A stretch of DNA of 64,000 bases from CAJXSD01 sp964633145 (GTDB lineage: Bacteria > Pseudomonadota > Alphaproteobacteria > Rhodobacterales > Rhodobacteraceae). The stretch lies in assembly GCA_964633145.1 (NCBI GenBank), contig CAZWFE010000005.1, forward strand, positions 1 through 64,000, written 5' to 3'. Below, piece by piece: positions 52,155 through 61,274 of the stretch. The notes under the pieces are model-generated. The model made no database searches, was not told the DNA's origin, and saw nothing but the letters and a program-made list of their open reading frames with translations. A program made the translations under genes and the position numbers. How positions within the stretch are numbered: position 1 is the first letter of the stretch; every line of letters starts with the position of its first letter.

Positions 52155-53606
52155 ATGCGATTTATTAGAAAAAGCCTGATCGGCCTGTTCCTGTTTTCTG
52201 TAACGCTTGGATTATTGGCCTATTCCGCGCAAATGGTCAAAACGGCCATTTCGGAACGTATGAACCAAGAAACCCGTGCGCCGCAACCGCGTGAACGCAC
52301 GTTTACGGTTAATGTGATGCGGGCCGATCCTGCAACATTATCGCCAACACTGGACGTCTTCGGCGAGGTGCAAAGCCGCCGGACCTTGGATTTGCGCATG
52401 GCCGCAGCAGGGCAGGTTGTGTTCTTGGAACCCAACTTTATCGAAGGTGGCCAAGTTCAAGCGGGCCAAGTGCTGGTGCGGTTGGATGATGCGGATGCAC
52501 AATCTGCACTGGCGCGCGCGCGTGCTGATTTGATGGATGCGCAGGCCGAAATTTCCGAGGCCGAGCGCGCCATCCGTCTGGCCGCCGATGAATTGGATGC
52601 GGCGCTTGCGCAGGCCAGTTTGCGCGAAACGGCACTGGCCCGTCAGCTGGATTTGCAAAAACGCGGTGTTGGCACCGCAGCGGCCGTCGAGACGGCAGAA
52701 CTGGCCGCATCGTCAGCGGCGCAGTCTGTTTTGGCGCGACGCAGTGCCGTGGATCAATCACAGGCGCGTAAATCACAGGCCCAAACCCGAATGGCGCGGG
52801 CAGAATTGGCGACCCAAGATGCCGAGCGTCGGGTAAGTGATACTGTTCTGACGGCGCAATTTGCGGGTACCTTGTCGGGGGTGACATTGGTTCAGGGCGG
52901 ATTGGTCAGCGTCAATGAACGTATTGGGCAGCTGATTGATCCCAACGCGCTTGAGGTCGCATTCCGCGTTTCAACCGAACAATACAGTCGCCTGCTGGAT
53001 CCACAGGGTCAGTTGCTGGCATTGCCTGTCGAAATTACATTGTCGTCAACGGGGCGCAATTTGGTATCAAACGCGGTGCTAAGCCGTGATAGCGGATCGG
53101 TGGCACAGGGGCAGACAGGGCGTTTGTTATTTGCGCGAATCGAAAACCCCATTGGGCTGAAACCCGGTGATTTTGTGACCGTTTCGGTACAAGAGCCCGA
53201 AATAAATTATGCTGTCCGTCTGCCAGCAACGGCGCTTTCGCCTGATCAAACCGTATTGGCAGTTGGGGATGACAACCGATTGGACCCTGTGGCTGTGACT
53301 TTGCTGCGCCGTCAGGGCAATGATGTCATCGTACGCTCGCGCGATTTGGCAGGACGCGATGTTGTGATGCAGCAAACCCCATTGCTGGGCAAAGGGATCA
53401 AGGTCAAAGCGTTGCGCGGTGATGGACTTGAGGTCGCGCCAGAACCCGCCGAAGTGACCCTGACACCCGAACGGCGTGCGAAACTGATCGCCTTTGTCGA
53501 AGGAAACACGCGCATGCCGCAGGATGCCAAGACACGCATCTTGGCGCAACTCAATCAAGAAAAAGTTCCAACAGATGTCGTTGAACGCTTAGAAAGCAGA
53601 ATGTGA
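52155..53606 (+). CDS. RND efflux periplasmic adaptor
   Basis: A 483-residue membrane-fusion protein: an N-terminal anchor (IGLFLFSVTLGLLAYSAQMV), a split biotinyl-lipoyl domain (GQVVFLEPNFIEGGQVQAGQ and FAGTLSGVTLVQGGLVSVNE), a helical hairpin of about 100 residues between, and beta-barrel and membrane-proximal domains. The last 60 residues (EVTLTPERRAKLIAFVEGNT... to the end) form an extra charged, probably helical, tail not usual in AcrA-type adaptors. It pairs with the downstream RND pump and needs an outer-membrane channel that is not encoded here. Confidence 0.9.
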   Translation: MRFIRKSLIGLFLFSVTLGLLAYSAQMVKTAISERMNQETRAPQPRERTFTVNVMRADPATLSPTLDVFGEVQSRRTLDLRMAAAGQVVFLEPNFIEGGQVQAGQVLVRLDDADAQSALARARADLMDAQAEISEAERAIRLAADELDAALAQASLRETALARQLDLQKRGVGTAAAVETAELAASSAAQSVLARRSAVDQSQARKSQAQTRMARAELATQDAERRVSDTVLTAQFAGTLSGVTLVQGGLVSVNERIGQLIDPNALEVAFRVSTEQYSRLLDPQGQLLALPVEITLSSTGRNLVSNAVLSRDSGSVAQGQTGRLLFARIENPIGLKPGDFVTVSVQEPEINYAVRLPATALSPDQTVLAVGDDNRLDPVAVTLLRRQGNDVIVRSRDLAGRDVVMQQTPLLGKGIKVKALRGDGLEVAPEPAEVTLTPERRAKLIAFVEGNTRMPQDAKTRILAQLNQEKVPTDVVERLESRM

Positions 53607-53613
53607 GTTAACC

Positions 53614-56600
53614 ATGGCGCGTGATCTTCCAAAATCGGCAGGCGGATTATTTTCCTACTTTGCGCGGCACCGCACGGCGGCCAATTTGTTATTGGTTGTG
53701 TTGTTGGTTGCGGGATTGATGGCAACCCCACGTATGCGGGCGCAATTTTTCCCCGATATTGTGTCGGATTCTATTTCTATCAGTGTAACATGGCAAGGCG
53801 CCGGTGCCGAAGACGTTGACAGCGCGATTGTCCAGACGCTAGAGCCTGCATTATTGGCCGTCGAGGGCGTGACCGAAGCAAGCAGCACATCGCGCGAAGG
53901 CAGCGCGCGCATTCGCCTAGAATTCGAACCCGATTGGGACATGTCCCGCGCCAAGGCAGATGTCGAAAGTGCATTGGACACCATTTCCAGCCTGCCCCAA
54001 GATGCCGATGACCCCACCATCGTGCAATCCTCTTGGAGCGACCGTGTGACGGATGTTGTTATATCAGGGCCGCTTGATATCCAGCAGTTGGGCCAATTTG
54101 CCGACGAATTTGTCATGCGCCTGTTTGACCAAGGTGTTACGCGCACCACGATCCAAGGTTTGGCAGCCCCCCAAGTGTTGGTCGAAGTCCAAACCGTCAA
54201 CCTGATCCAGTATGATGTTACTATGCGCGACATCGCAAACGCCATCGCCCAAGAGGTCGACACCGATCCCGCGGGCGATGTAACGGGTGCCAACACGCGC
54301 GTTCGTACCGGCGTTGAAAAACGCAGCGCCAAGGATATTGAACAGATTGTTTTGGGGTCCAGCCCCGATGGATCAACATTGACCATATCCGATATTGCAA
54401 CAGTGCAGGATTTGGGCATGGACCGTGGGCGCAGTTATTTCGTGCGCGGCAATCCAGCGGTTTCGATCCGTGTGGATCGTTCCCAAAAAGGCGACGCCAT
54501 CGCCATTCAGCACATTGTCGAAGAGGTGGCGCAGAAACTGGAACTGACCCTGCCACAGAACACCACAGTCGAATTGATCCGTACCCGCGCCGAATATATT
54601 TCGGGACGCTTGAATATTTTGCTGCAAAACGGCGCGTCTGGATTATTGTTGGTATTGGGGTTGCTGTTTTTATTCCTGAATGCACGGACGGCGTTTTGGG
54701 TCGCCGCAGGTATTCCGACAGCGATGCTGTCTGCGATCGCATTGATGTATGTGATGGGTATTACCTTTAATATGATTTCGTTATTTGCGTTGATATTAAC
54801 GCTGGGCATTGTGGTGGATGATGCCATTGTGGTGGGCGAACATGCTGATCAACGTGCGCGAATGGGCTTGCCCCCGATTGTTGCCGCAGAAACCGCTGCG
54901 CAGCGCATGGCAATGCCGGTTCTGGCTGCTACAATCACAACGGTGATCGCATTCTTGGGTCTGACCGCCATTGGTGGCCGATTTGGCGATATGATTGCCG
55001 ATATTCCCTATACCGTGATCTTGGTGCTTTGTGCGTCATTGGTAGAATGTTTTTTGATCCTGCCCAATCACATGGCCCATTCAATTTCCGATGGAACGAC
55101 TGTCAAATGGTATGATCGGCCCAGTTACTATGTAAACCTTGGGTTTGAATGGTTCCGTGATCGTATTTTCAAGCATGTCATCGGATGGATCGTTCAGGCC
55201 CGATATGCCATGATTGCGGGGGCAGTTGTGTTGCTGGCATCGCAGGCTGTTTTGGTGATCAGCGGGACAGTGAATTGGCGGTTTTTTTCATCGCCAGAAC
55301 AGGCGTCGATCACCGGCAATTTTGCCATGCTGAACACGGCGACACGGGACGATTCCGTGGAAATGGCAAACGAACTGCAGCGCGCAGTTGACACGGTCGG
55401 CGCACGCTATGAGGCCGAATATGGCCGTAACCCCGTGACCTATGTTCTGACCGAGGTGGGCGGAAATGCAGGCCGCGGTTTGTCGGGGGCCGATACGAAA
55501 TCTGCCGACTTGCTCGGTGGTATTTCAATTGAATTGATCGAGGCAGATGAACGCCCCTATTCCAGTTATAAATTCTTGGGCGATATGCAGGCCGAGGTGC
55601 AAAACCACCCCTTGTTAGAGAGTTTTTCTTTCCGCCGTTGGGGATCGGGCCCAGGTGGGGATGCATTGGATGTGCAGTTCTATGGTGCCTCGTCTGATAC
55701 GTTAAAACGTGCGGCCGAAGATTTGAAAACCGCCGTTGCGCAATTTTCAATCGTATCCGCGGTCGAAGATGATTTGGCCTATGACAAAGAAGAGCTGGTT
55801 TTGGAACTGACCGCACAGGGACAGGCATTGGGGTTCACCATTGATGGGTTGGGTCAAGTGCTGCGCAATCGTCTGAACGGGATTGAGGCTGCATCATTCC
55901 CCATGGGTGTGCGCAGTGCGGAAATTCGCGTTGAATTACCTGATGGCGAAGTGACCTCTGATTTTCTGGATCGCATGCAGCTGCGCGCGCCCAGCGGTGT
56001 CTATGTCCCCTTGGCTGATATTGTCAGTGTTGAACGCAAATCTGGGTTTTCGACGGTGCGGCGCGAAAACGGCATTCGCCTGATTTCGGTGACGGGCGAC
56101 ATTTCCGAAGATGACGCAGATGCCGCCAACGAAGTGATGCGCGCGTTGGAGGAAGAGATTTTGCCTGAAATTGCGTCAACCCGTCAGGTGGAATGGCGCA
56201 TGTCAGGGCTAAGCGAACAAGAGGGTGCATTTTTGTCCGATGCAAAAACAGGGCTGATTTTGGTTCTGTTGGGGATTTATCTGACGCTCACCTGGGTCTT
56301 TGCCAGCTGGACACGTCCGGTTGTGATTATGACGGTGATCCCCTTTGGTTTGGTGGGTGCCATCTGGGGCCATTATGTTTGGGAAATCCCGATGTCGATG
56401 TTTACGGTCGTTGGCCTGTTGGGGATGACAGGGATTATTATCAATGACTCAATCGTTTTGATTACAACCATTGATGAATACGCCAAGGATCGTGGATTGA
56501 TCCCGTCCGTGATTGACGCAACCGCTGATCGGCTGCGGCCTGTGATGTTGACGACATTGACCACGGTGTTTGGCTTGGGGCCGCTGCTGTACGAACAATC

Positions 56601-57015
56601 GTCCCAAGCACAGTTCCTAAAGCCGACTGTCGTGACCTTGGTCTATGGCTTGGGCTTTGGCATGATTTTGGTGCTGATCGTTGTGCCGTCGCTGATCGTG
56701 ATCCAAAGCGATGTGAAACGCTACTTTGTTGCGTTGCGTCATGCGTCTGCGGCGAAACACATTCGGGTCAAACGGATGTTCACGGCGGCCATTGCGCTGA
56801 TCATGGTGTGGCTGGCGGCGACACTGGGTTCAGTCATCGTGACTGATCAGCTGCCTGCGGTTATCCAAAAATATGCGGATATGTTTGGGCTGTCGTCCGG
56901 TGCTGGATCTGCGCTGGTTTTGTTTTTGCTAGGGGCGGTTCTGGTTGTGATTGTTTTGACAATCGCGACCCATGCCGCACAGGCTATGACATGGGTCCGA
57001 CAGCGCCGAGCCTAG
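53614..57015 (+). CDS. RND-family efflux transporter permease
   Basis: An 1133-residue pump with the RND repeat structure: TM1 near 28-45, a large periplasmic domain, the TM4 pair of charged residues in LTLGIVVDDAIVVGEHADQ, and the second half with TM12 ending near 1030. Substrates are unknown; the protein resembles the AcrB/MexB-like but divergent group common in alphaproteobacteria. Two more hydrophobic segments follow TM12 (about 1055-1075 and 1100-1123), so the pump may have 14 helices. It starts 7 bases after the adaptor stop and its stop shares CTAG with the convergent gene. Confidence 0.92.
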   Translation: MARDLPKSAGGLFSYFARHRTAANLLLVVLLVAGLMATPRMRAQFFPDIVSDSISISVTWQGAGAEDVDSAIVQTLEPALLAVEGVTEASSTSREGSARIRLEFEPDWDMSRAKADVESALDTISSLPQDADDPTIVQSSWSDRVTDVVISGPLDIQQLGQFADEFVMRLFDQGVTRTTIQGLAAPQVLVEVQTVNLIQYDVTMRDIANAIAQEVDTDPAGDVTGANTRVRTGVEKRSAKDIEQIVLGSSPDGSTLTISDIATVQDLGMDRGRSYFVRGNPAVSIRVDRSQKGDAIAIQHIVEEVAQKLELTLPQNTTVELIRTRAEYISGRLNILLQNGASGLLLVLGLLFLFLNARTAFWVAAGIPTAMLSAIALMYVMGITFNMISLFALILTLGIVVDDAIVVGEHADQRARMGLPPIVAAETAAQRMAMPVLAATITTVIAFLGLTAIGGRFGDMIADIPYTVILVLCASLVECFLILPNHMAHSISDGTTVKWYDRPSYYVNLGFEWFRDRIFKHVIGWIVQARYAMIAGAVVLLASQAVLVISGTVNWRFFSSPEQASITGNFAMLNTATRDDSVEMANELQRAVDTVGARYEAEYGRNPVTYVLTEVGGNAGRGLSGADTKSADLLGGISIELIEADERPYSSYKFLGDMQAEVQNHPLLESFSFRRWGSGPGGDALDVQFYGASSDTLKRAAEDLKTAVAQFSIVSAVEDDLAYDKEELVLELTAQGQALGFTIDGLGQVLRNRLNGIEAASFPMGVRSAEIRVELPDGEVTSDFLDRMQLRAPSGVYVPLADIVSVERKSGFSTVRRENGIRLISVTGDISEDDADAANEVMRALEEEILPEIASTRQVEWRMSGLSEQEGAFLSDAKTGLILVLLGIYLTLTWVFASWTRPVVIMTVIPFGLVGAIWGHYVWEIPMSMFTVVGLLGMTGIIINDSIVLITTIDEYAKDRGLIPSVIDATADRLRPVMLTTLTTVFGLGPLLYEQSSQAQFLKPTVVTLVYGLGFGMILVLIVVPSLIVIQSDVKRYFVALRHASAAKHIRVKRMFTAAIALIMVWLAATLGSVIVTDQLPAVIQKYADMFGLSSGAGSALVLFLLGAVLVVIVLTIATHAAQAMTWVRQRRA

Positions 57016-57815
57016 CGGCTGTGACAGCCGATTTGTTCGATAACAGTATTCGGCCCCAACACTGATATGCGCAGGCGCGATCGGTCAATTGCGGCCATCG
57101 TTTCCGTCATTGGGATCAACTGCGCCTGTCCAATCAACCTGTCGCCTTGGCGGGTGGTTGCCGTGTTTTGCGCCCAAAGGACGGTGTCCATATATTCAAC
57201 CACACTGCGTTCCCAATCGCCCAGACGGGGCAGTGTCGCGGTGATGGTGACATTCATTCGATCTGCGTCTGGGGCGAAATCACAGGTGATGGGCGGATGC
57301 CCAAGTTCATCCATTCCAAAGGGTGCCTGCGCAAGCGCTGCCAATATTTCAGGGGCGCGGTCGTTTTGTCCAGGCTGCGCGGTGTTTGACAATGACACCG
57401 ACACGGGCACACAGATATCTTCGCAGATACCAATGTTGGCGTCTAGCGCCACTGTGATGGGTGATCCGCTGTGAATGGGGGTGATTTTAATCGGCAATGT
57501 GGCCCTGCCGCGATAGCCGAGTGTTTCAAATCCTTCGGACCCGAATTGTTCTGGGGCGGGCCAAATAATTTCCACGGATTTTATGTTTTGGCTGTTGCTA
57601 AAATCAAATTCGGGCGGGAAACCCGCGTCGCCTGGGCTGCGCCAATATGTTTTCCAGCCTTGTGATAATTCCAGACCCAAACCCACCACATGGGTTCCAT
57701 CCGCGTTCTGCCAACCGGTGATCAAACGCGCCGATTCCAGCCCTGCTGCATGGGACAGTCCAGATCCGAGAATGGTGGCCCCAACGGTTATGGCAAAGAT
57801 CGTTTTTTGTTTCAT
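57012..57815 (-). CDS. DsbD N-terminal (alpha) domain protein
   Basis: A 267-residue secreted protein: signal peptide (IFAITVGATILGSGLSHA) then the DsbD-alpha immunoglobulin-like fold. QGWKTYWRSPGDAGFPPEF and IGICEDICVPVSVSL are conserved; the two Cys in CEDIC match the redox pair of DsbD-alpha. The membrane (beta) and thioredoxin (gamma) domains of full DsbD are absent, so an integral partner such as CcdA/ScsB elsewhere would be needed to reduce it. It probably feeds electrons to periplasmic thiol repair or cytochrome c maturation. Its stop overlaps the RND stop. Confidence 0.88.
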   Translation of the reverse strand: MKQKTIFAITVGATILGSGLSHAAGLESARLITGWQNADGTHVVGLGLELSQGWKTYWRSPGDAGFPPEFDFSNSQNIKSVEIIWPAPEQFGSEGFETLGYRGRATLPIKITPIHSGSPITVALDANIGICEDICVPVSVSLSNTAQPGQNDRAPEILAALAQAPFGMDELGHPPITCDFAPDADRMNVTITATLPRLGDWERSVVEYMDTVLWAQNTATTRQGDRLIGQAQLIPMTETMAAIDRSRLRISVLGPNTVIEQIGCHSR

Positions 57816-57894
57816 AGCTGATTAGTGGTCCAAAATTTATAACTTGCCAAGTCACAAATAAGCGATACCTTTGAAACAGTGGGGAATGATTGGC

Positions 57895-58479
57895 ATGACA
57901 GATATATTTCATACAGCACAGACAGGGTCCTATTTCGGGGGCAAGTTTTTGGTTGCCATGCCCGCCATGCAAGATGAACAGTTTGGGCGTTCGTTGGTGT
58001 ATCTGGTCGATCATTCACAAGAGGGCGCAATGGGGCTGATCGTTAATAAACCCTTAAAGAACCACAATTTTACGCGTCTGTGTTCGTATCTGGATGTCGA
58101 TATGCACGATACCCGAAACATCCCGCTGGTGTTTGGCGGGCCAGTTGAAAAACAGCGCGGATTTGTGTTGCACAGCAATGATTACAGCGATCCGCAACAT
58201 TGCAAAGCCTTGCCACATGGTTTGGCGCTAAGTGCCACAAAAAATGTGATAACAGATTTGGCACAGGGTCAGGGCCCCAGTCACGCCATTGTTGCGATGG
58301 GATTTGCGGGATGGGCAGATGGCCAGTTGGAAATGGAAATCGCCCGCAATGATTGGTTGATTGTGGATGCTGATCCTGCGCTGATTTTTTCGGCGGACCA
58401 TGATGACAAATGGGAACTGGCGTTAAAGCAATCCGGAATTGATCCCCGCCTGTTGTCGACCACGGTGGGCCATGCCTAG
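57895..58479 (+). CDS. YqgE/AlgH family protein
   Basis: A 194-residue protein with GKFLVAMPAMQDEQFGRSLVYL (split here as FLVAMPAM and FGRSLVYL), HSQEGAMGLIVNKPL, and VFGGPVEKQRGFVLH, all marks of the YqgE family. Its function is unknown; members often sit near redox or RNA genes. ATG 57895 is favoured, with GGGGA at about 9 bases; an ATG at 57886 is alternative. It is divergent from the DsbD-alpha gene and convergent with tsaC. Confidence 0.92.
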   Translation: MTDIFHTAQTGSYFGGKFLVAMPAMQDEQFGRSLVYLVDHSQEGAMGLIVNKPLKNHNFTRLCSYLDVDMHDTRNIPLVFGGPVEKQRGFVLHSNDYSDPQHCKALPHGLALSATKNVITDLAQGQGPSHAIVAMGFAGWADGQLEMEIARNDWLIVDADPALIFSADHDDKWELALKQSGIDPRLLSTTVGHA

Positions 58480-58483
58480 GGTA

Positions 58484-59446
58484 CTATGATGGCTTGGGGG
58501 CTGCGGCGCGCATTAAGCGATCATTAATGGCAAGGCCCAGACCGGTCTGAGGTATGGGCGAAACGGCAATTTTGTCGCCTGCTAATTTATCAATCTGATG
58601 TAGCATGGTAAACAGATTTGCCGCCGCTTCGCGCAAATCGCCCTTGGGGGACAGGTTTAAATCACACGTGACATCGCCAAACCCCAGCCGTTTTTCATCA
58701 TCTTGCCATGTGGTTGCATTCAGCCGCACCACGCCATTGGGGGCATAGTGTGATAATAATTGCCCGGGCGCCTGAATGTCGGCGCTGCTGTCATCGTCGG
58801 CGGTGACGCTTTGGTGGTCGGGTGGGGTGCCCAAAACATTGGCCAGTTGGGTTTGCGTGATTGTTCCTGGCCGCAAAATTGTTGGGGTCTCCAACAGCGA
58901 TAGTATGGTTGATTCCAACCCTTCGTCACACAGGCTGGTTGCGATTACGGCGTCGATTTTCCCATCTAACCCTTGGATCACATGTTCCGCCTGTGTCGGG
59001 CTGATTTTACCCGATGGGTTGGCCGAGGGTGCTGCAATGCCCCGCCCCAAGCTGCGCAACACCGTCTGTGCAATGGGATGACGTGGAACACGAATGGCCA
59101 CGCTGGGCAATCCGGCGGTGACGGCAGGGGCCAGCCCCGCATCGTCACGCATTGGCAACACCAATGTCAACGGTCCAGGCCAGAACGCCTGTGCCACCTG
59201 CTGCGCGGTATCTGTCCAGTGAACATAGCGCTGGGCCATGGCGACATCGGCCACATGCACAATCAGCGGGTTGAAACTGGGCCGGCCCTTGGCTGCATAA
59301 ATGCTGGCCACAGCCTGCGGATTATGGGCATCTGCACCCAATCCAAACACAGTTTCCGTTGGAAACGCCACCAGCCCACCCTGCGCCAAAATGGCGGCAG
59401 CGGTTCCAATATCGGCAGGTGTGTCAGTTAGACGTTTGGTGGACAT
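58484..59446 (-). CDS. tsaC: L-threonylcarbamoyladenylate synthase (Sua5/YwlC type)
   Basis: A 320-residue Sua5-type enzyme: the YrdC domain (FPTETVFGLGADAHNP, IYAAKGRPSFNPLIVH, WPGPLTLVL) to about residue 200, an interdomain linker, and a C-terminal Sua5 domain. It makes the TC-AMP used for t6A37 in ANN-reading tRNAs. KISPTQAEHV and GLESTILSL are also typical. It is divergent from the acyl-CoA dehydrogenase, with a 109-base promoter region. Confidence 0.94.
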   Translation of the reverse strand: MSTKRLTDTPADIGTAAAILAQGGLVAFPTETVFGLGADAHNPQAVASIYAAKGRPSFNPLIVHVADVAMAQRYVHWTDTAQQVAQAFWPGPLTLVLPMRDDAGLAPAVTAGLPSVAIRVPRHPIAQTVLRSLGRGIAAPSANPSGKISPTQAEHVIQGLDGKIDAVIATSLCDEGLESTILSLLETPTILRPGTITQTQLANVLGTPPDHQSVTADDDSSADIQAPGQLLSHYAPNGVVRLNATTWQDDEKRLGFGDVTCDLNLSPKGDLREAAANLFTMLHQIDKLAGDKIAVSPIPQTGLGLAINDRLMRAAAPKPS

Positions 59447-59555
59447 TTCACAAATTTATGACGTTGCGTTTCAGTTGCTGTTTCAGTTCCCAATACCCTA
59501 TGATTTGGGGCAATCCAAGCCCCTGTGACGGGGCATCAGCCAATAGGGGAACAAC

Positions 59556-61274
59556 ATGCCATACCGCGCGCCAGTTTCAGATTATTCGTTTTTGCTGAAC
59601 CAAGTTTTGGATTATCAACAGATTTGTGCGCAACCACGATTTGAGGACGCTGGCCCTGACACAGTCGATGCCATCCTAACAGAAGCAGCCAAAATGTGCG
59701 AAGATGTCATGGCCCCCTTGCAACGCAATGGCGACATTCAGGGGGCGGTTTTGGAAAATGGGGTGGTGCGTACATCACCCGGTTTTGCAGATGGCTATCG
59801 CGCGATTGCCGATGGGGGATGGGTCTCTACATCCGCTTCGGTCGACTATGGCGGAATGGGGTTGCCGCTGACTGTTACCACTGCGGTCAATGAAATGATG
59901 GCGTCAGCCTGTTTGTCATTGCAGCTAAATCCATTGATGACCCAGGGCCAGATCGAAGCGTTGGAACACCACGCATCAGACGCGATCAAGGATTTGTATC
60001 TGCCCAAACTGATTACCGGCGAATGGTGTGGCACGATGAACCTGACAGAACCACAAGCTGGATCAGACGTGGGCGCATTGCGATCCAAGGCCGAACCAAA
60101 TGGCGACGGGACCTATGCCATTTCGGGGCAGAAAATCTATATCTCGTGGGGGGATAATGATTTTTCTGGCAATGTGTGCCATTTGGTTTTGGCGCGTTTG
60201 CCTGATGGGGTTGCGGGGACCAAGGGGATTTCGCTGTTCTTGGTGCCGAAGTTCATTCCCGACGAACAGGGCAATCCTGGGGTTGCCAATACGTTAAAGG
60301 TTGTATCGCTGGAACATAAAATGGGCCTGCACGGCAGTCCAACCGCTGTTATGCAATATGATGGCGCAACGGGGTGGTTGATCGGTGAACCCCATGATGG
60401 AATGCGCGCCATGTTTACCATGATGAACAACGCCCGTCTGGGTGTTGGTGGTCAGGGCATTGGTGCGGCCGAGGGCGCATTTCAACATGCGCTTGCCTAT
60501 GCCCAAGGGCGGGTTCAGGGGCGCAGCCCCATCGCCAATGGCGGCGGCACGATCATGGATCACGCGGACGTGCGCCGTATGCTGATGACGATGAAGGCCG
60601 ATATTTTTGCCGCCCGCGCGATTGCGCTGGCCAATGCGATGGCGATTGATATGCAAACCGCAACTGCTGCGCCCGAATGGGCCGCGCGTGCCGCGTTTTT
60701 AACGCCAATCACCAAGGCGTTTGGTACCGACACCGGAATTGATGTGGCGTCAATGGGCGTGCAGGTTCATGGCGGTATGGGCTTTATCGAAGAAACGGGC
60801 GCGGCCCAATATCTGCGCGATGTGCGCGTCACTGCCATTTACGAAGGGACAAACGGCATTCAAGCGATGGATTTGGTGGGCCGCAAATTGATGGATGGCG
60901 GCGAAGCGGCCTTTGCCCTGCTAGATGAAATGCAAAGCACGATTGAGGCGGCGCGCGCCCAAGGATCGCAACTGGCCGAACCTGTGTGGCAGGCTGTTGA
61001 AACACTGCGCGAGGCAACAGAATGGATGGTCGAACAGGGAAATCTGAACGATCGCTTTGCCGGTGCGGCACCATTTTTGCGCGCCTATGCACGGGTTTTG
61101 GGGGGATATTACCATCTGCGCGCCAGCCTGTGTGACGCGGGACAGGGCGCACGCACTGCATTGGCCCGGTTCTACATCAAAACCCTGTTGCCCGAACACA
61201 CGGGTTTGATTGCTGCGGCGTGTCAGGGGGCCGAGGACCTATATGCATTATCTGATGATGATTTGGTTGCCTGA
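59556..61274 (+). CDS. Acyl-CoA dehydrogenase, DmdC-like
   Basis: A 572-residue acyl-CoA dehydrogenase of the long type (about 590). TMNLTEPQAGSDVGALR, GQKIYISWGDNDF, ARLGVGGQGIGAAEGAFQHA, VQVHGGMGFIEETGAAQ and AIYEGTNGIQAMDLVGRKL (with the catalytic Glu) are all present. This branch includes DmdC, the 3-methylmercaptopropionyl-CoA dehydrogenase of DMSP demethylation, and several fatty acyl-CoA relatives. dmdA/B/D are not adjacent, so the role is probable rather than proven. Its stop overlaps the MBL gene start by 1 base. Confidence 0.9.
   Translation: MPYRAPVSDYSFLLNQVLDYQQICAQPRFEDAGPDTVDAILTEAAKMCEDVMAPLQRNGDIQGAVLENGVVRTSPGFADGYRAIADGGWVSTSASVDYGGMGLPLTVTTAVNEMMASACLSLQLNPLMTQGQIEALEHHASDAIKDLYLPKLITGEWCGTMNLTEPQAGSDVGALRSKAEPNGDGTYAISGQKIYISWGDNDFSGNVCHLVLARLPDGVAGTKGISLFLVPKFIPDEQGNPGVANTLKVVSLEHKMGLHGSPTAVMQYDGATGWLIGEPHDGMRAMFTMMNNARLGVGGQGIGAAEGAFQHALAYAQGRVQGRSPIANGGGTIMDHADVRRMLMTMKADIFAARAIALANAMAIDMQTATAAPEWAARAAFLTPITKAFGTDTGIDVASMGVQVHGGMGFIEETGAAQYLRDVRVTAIYEGTNGIQAMDLVGRKLMDGGEAAFALLDEMQSTIEAARAQGSQLAEPVWQAVETLREATEWMVEQGNLNDRFAGAAPFLRAYARVLGGYYHLRASLCDAGQGARTALARFYIKTLLPEHTGLIAAACQGAEDLYALSDDDLVA

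Noticed and set aside
53655..54419. 254-residue minus-strand open frame under the RND pump
   Set aside because: Shadow frame with Ser/Thr-rich low-complexity composition and no family likeness.
59519..59534. GCCCC-loop-GGGGC hairpin before the acyl-CoA dehydrogenase
   Set aside because: Only 5 bp of stem with no T-run and no conserved context; likely chance.
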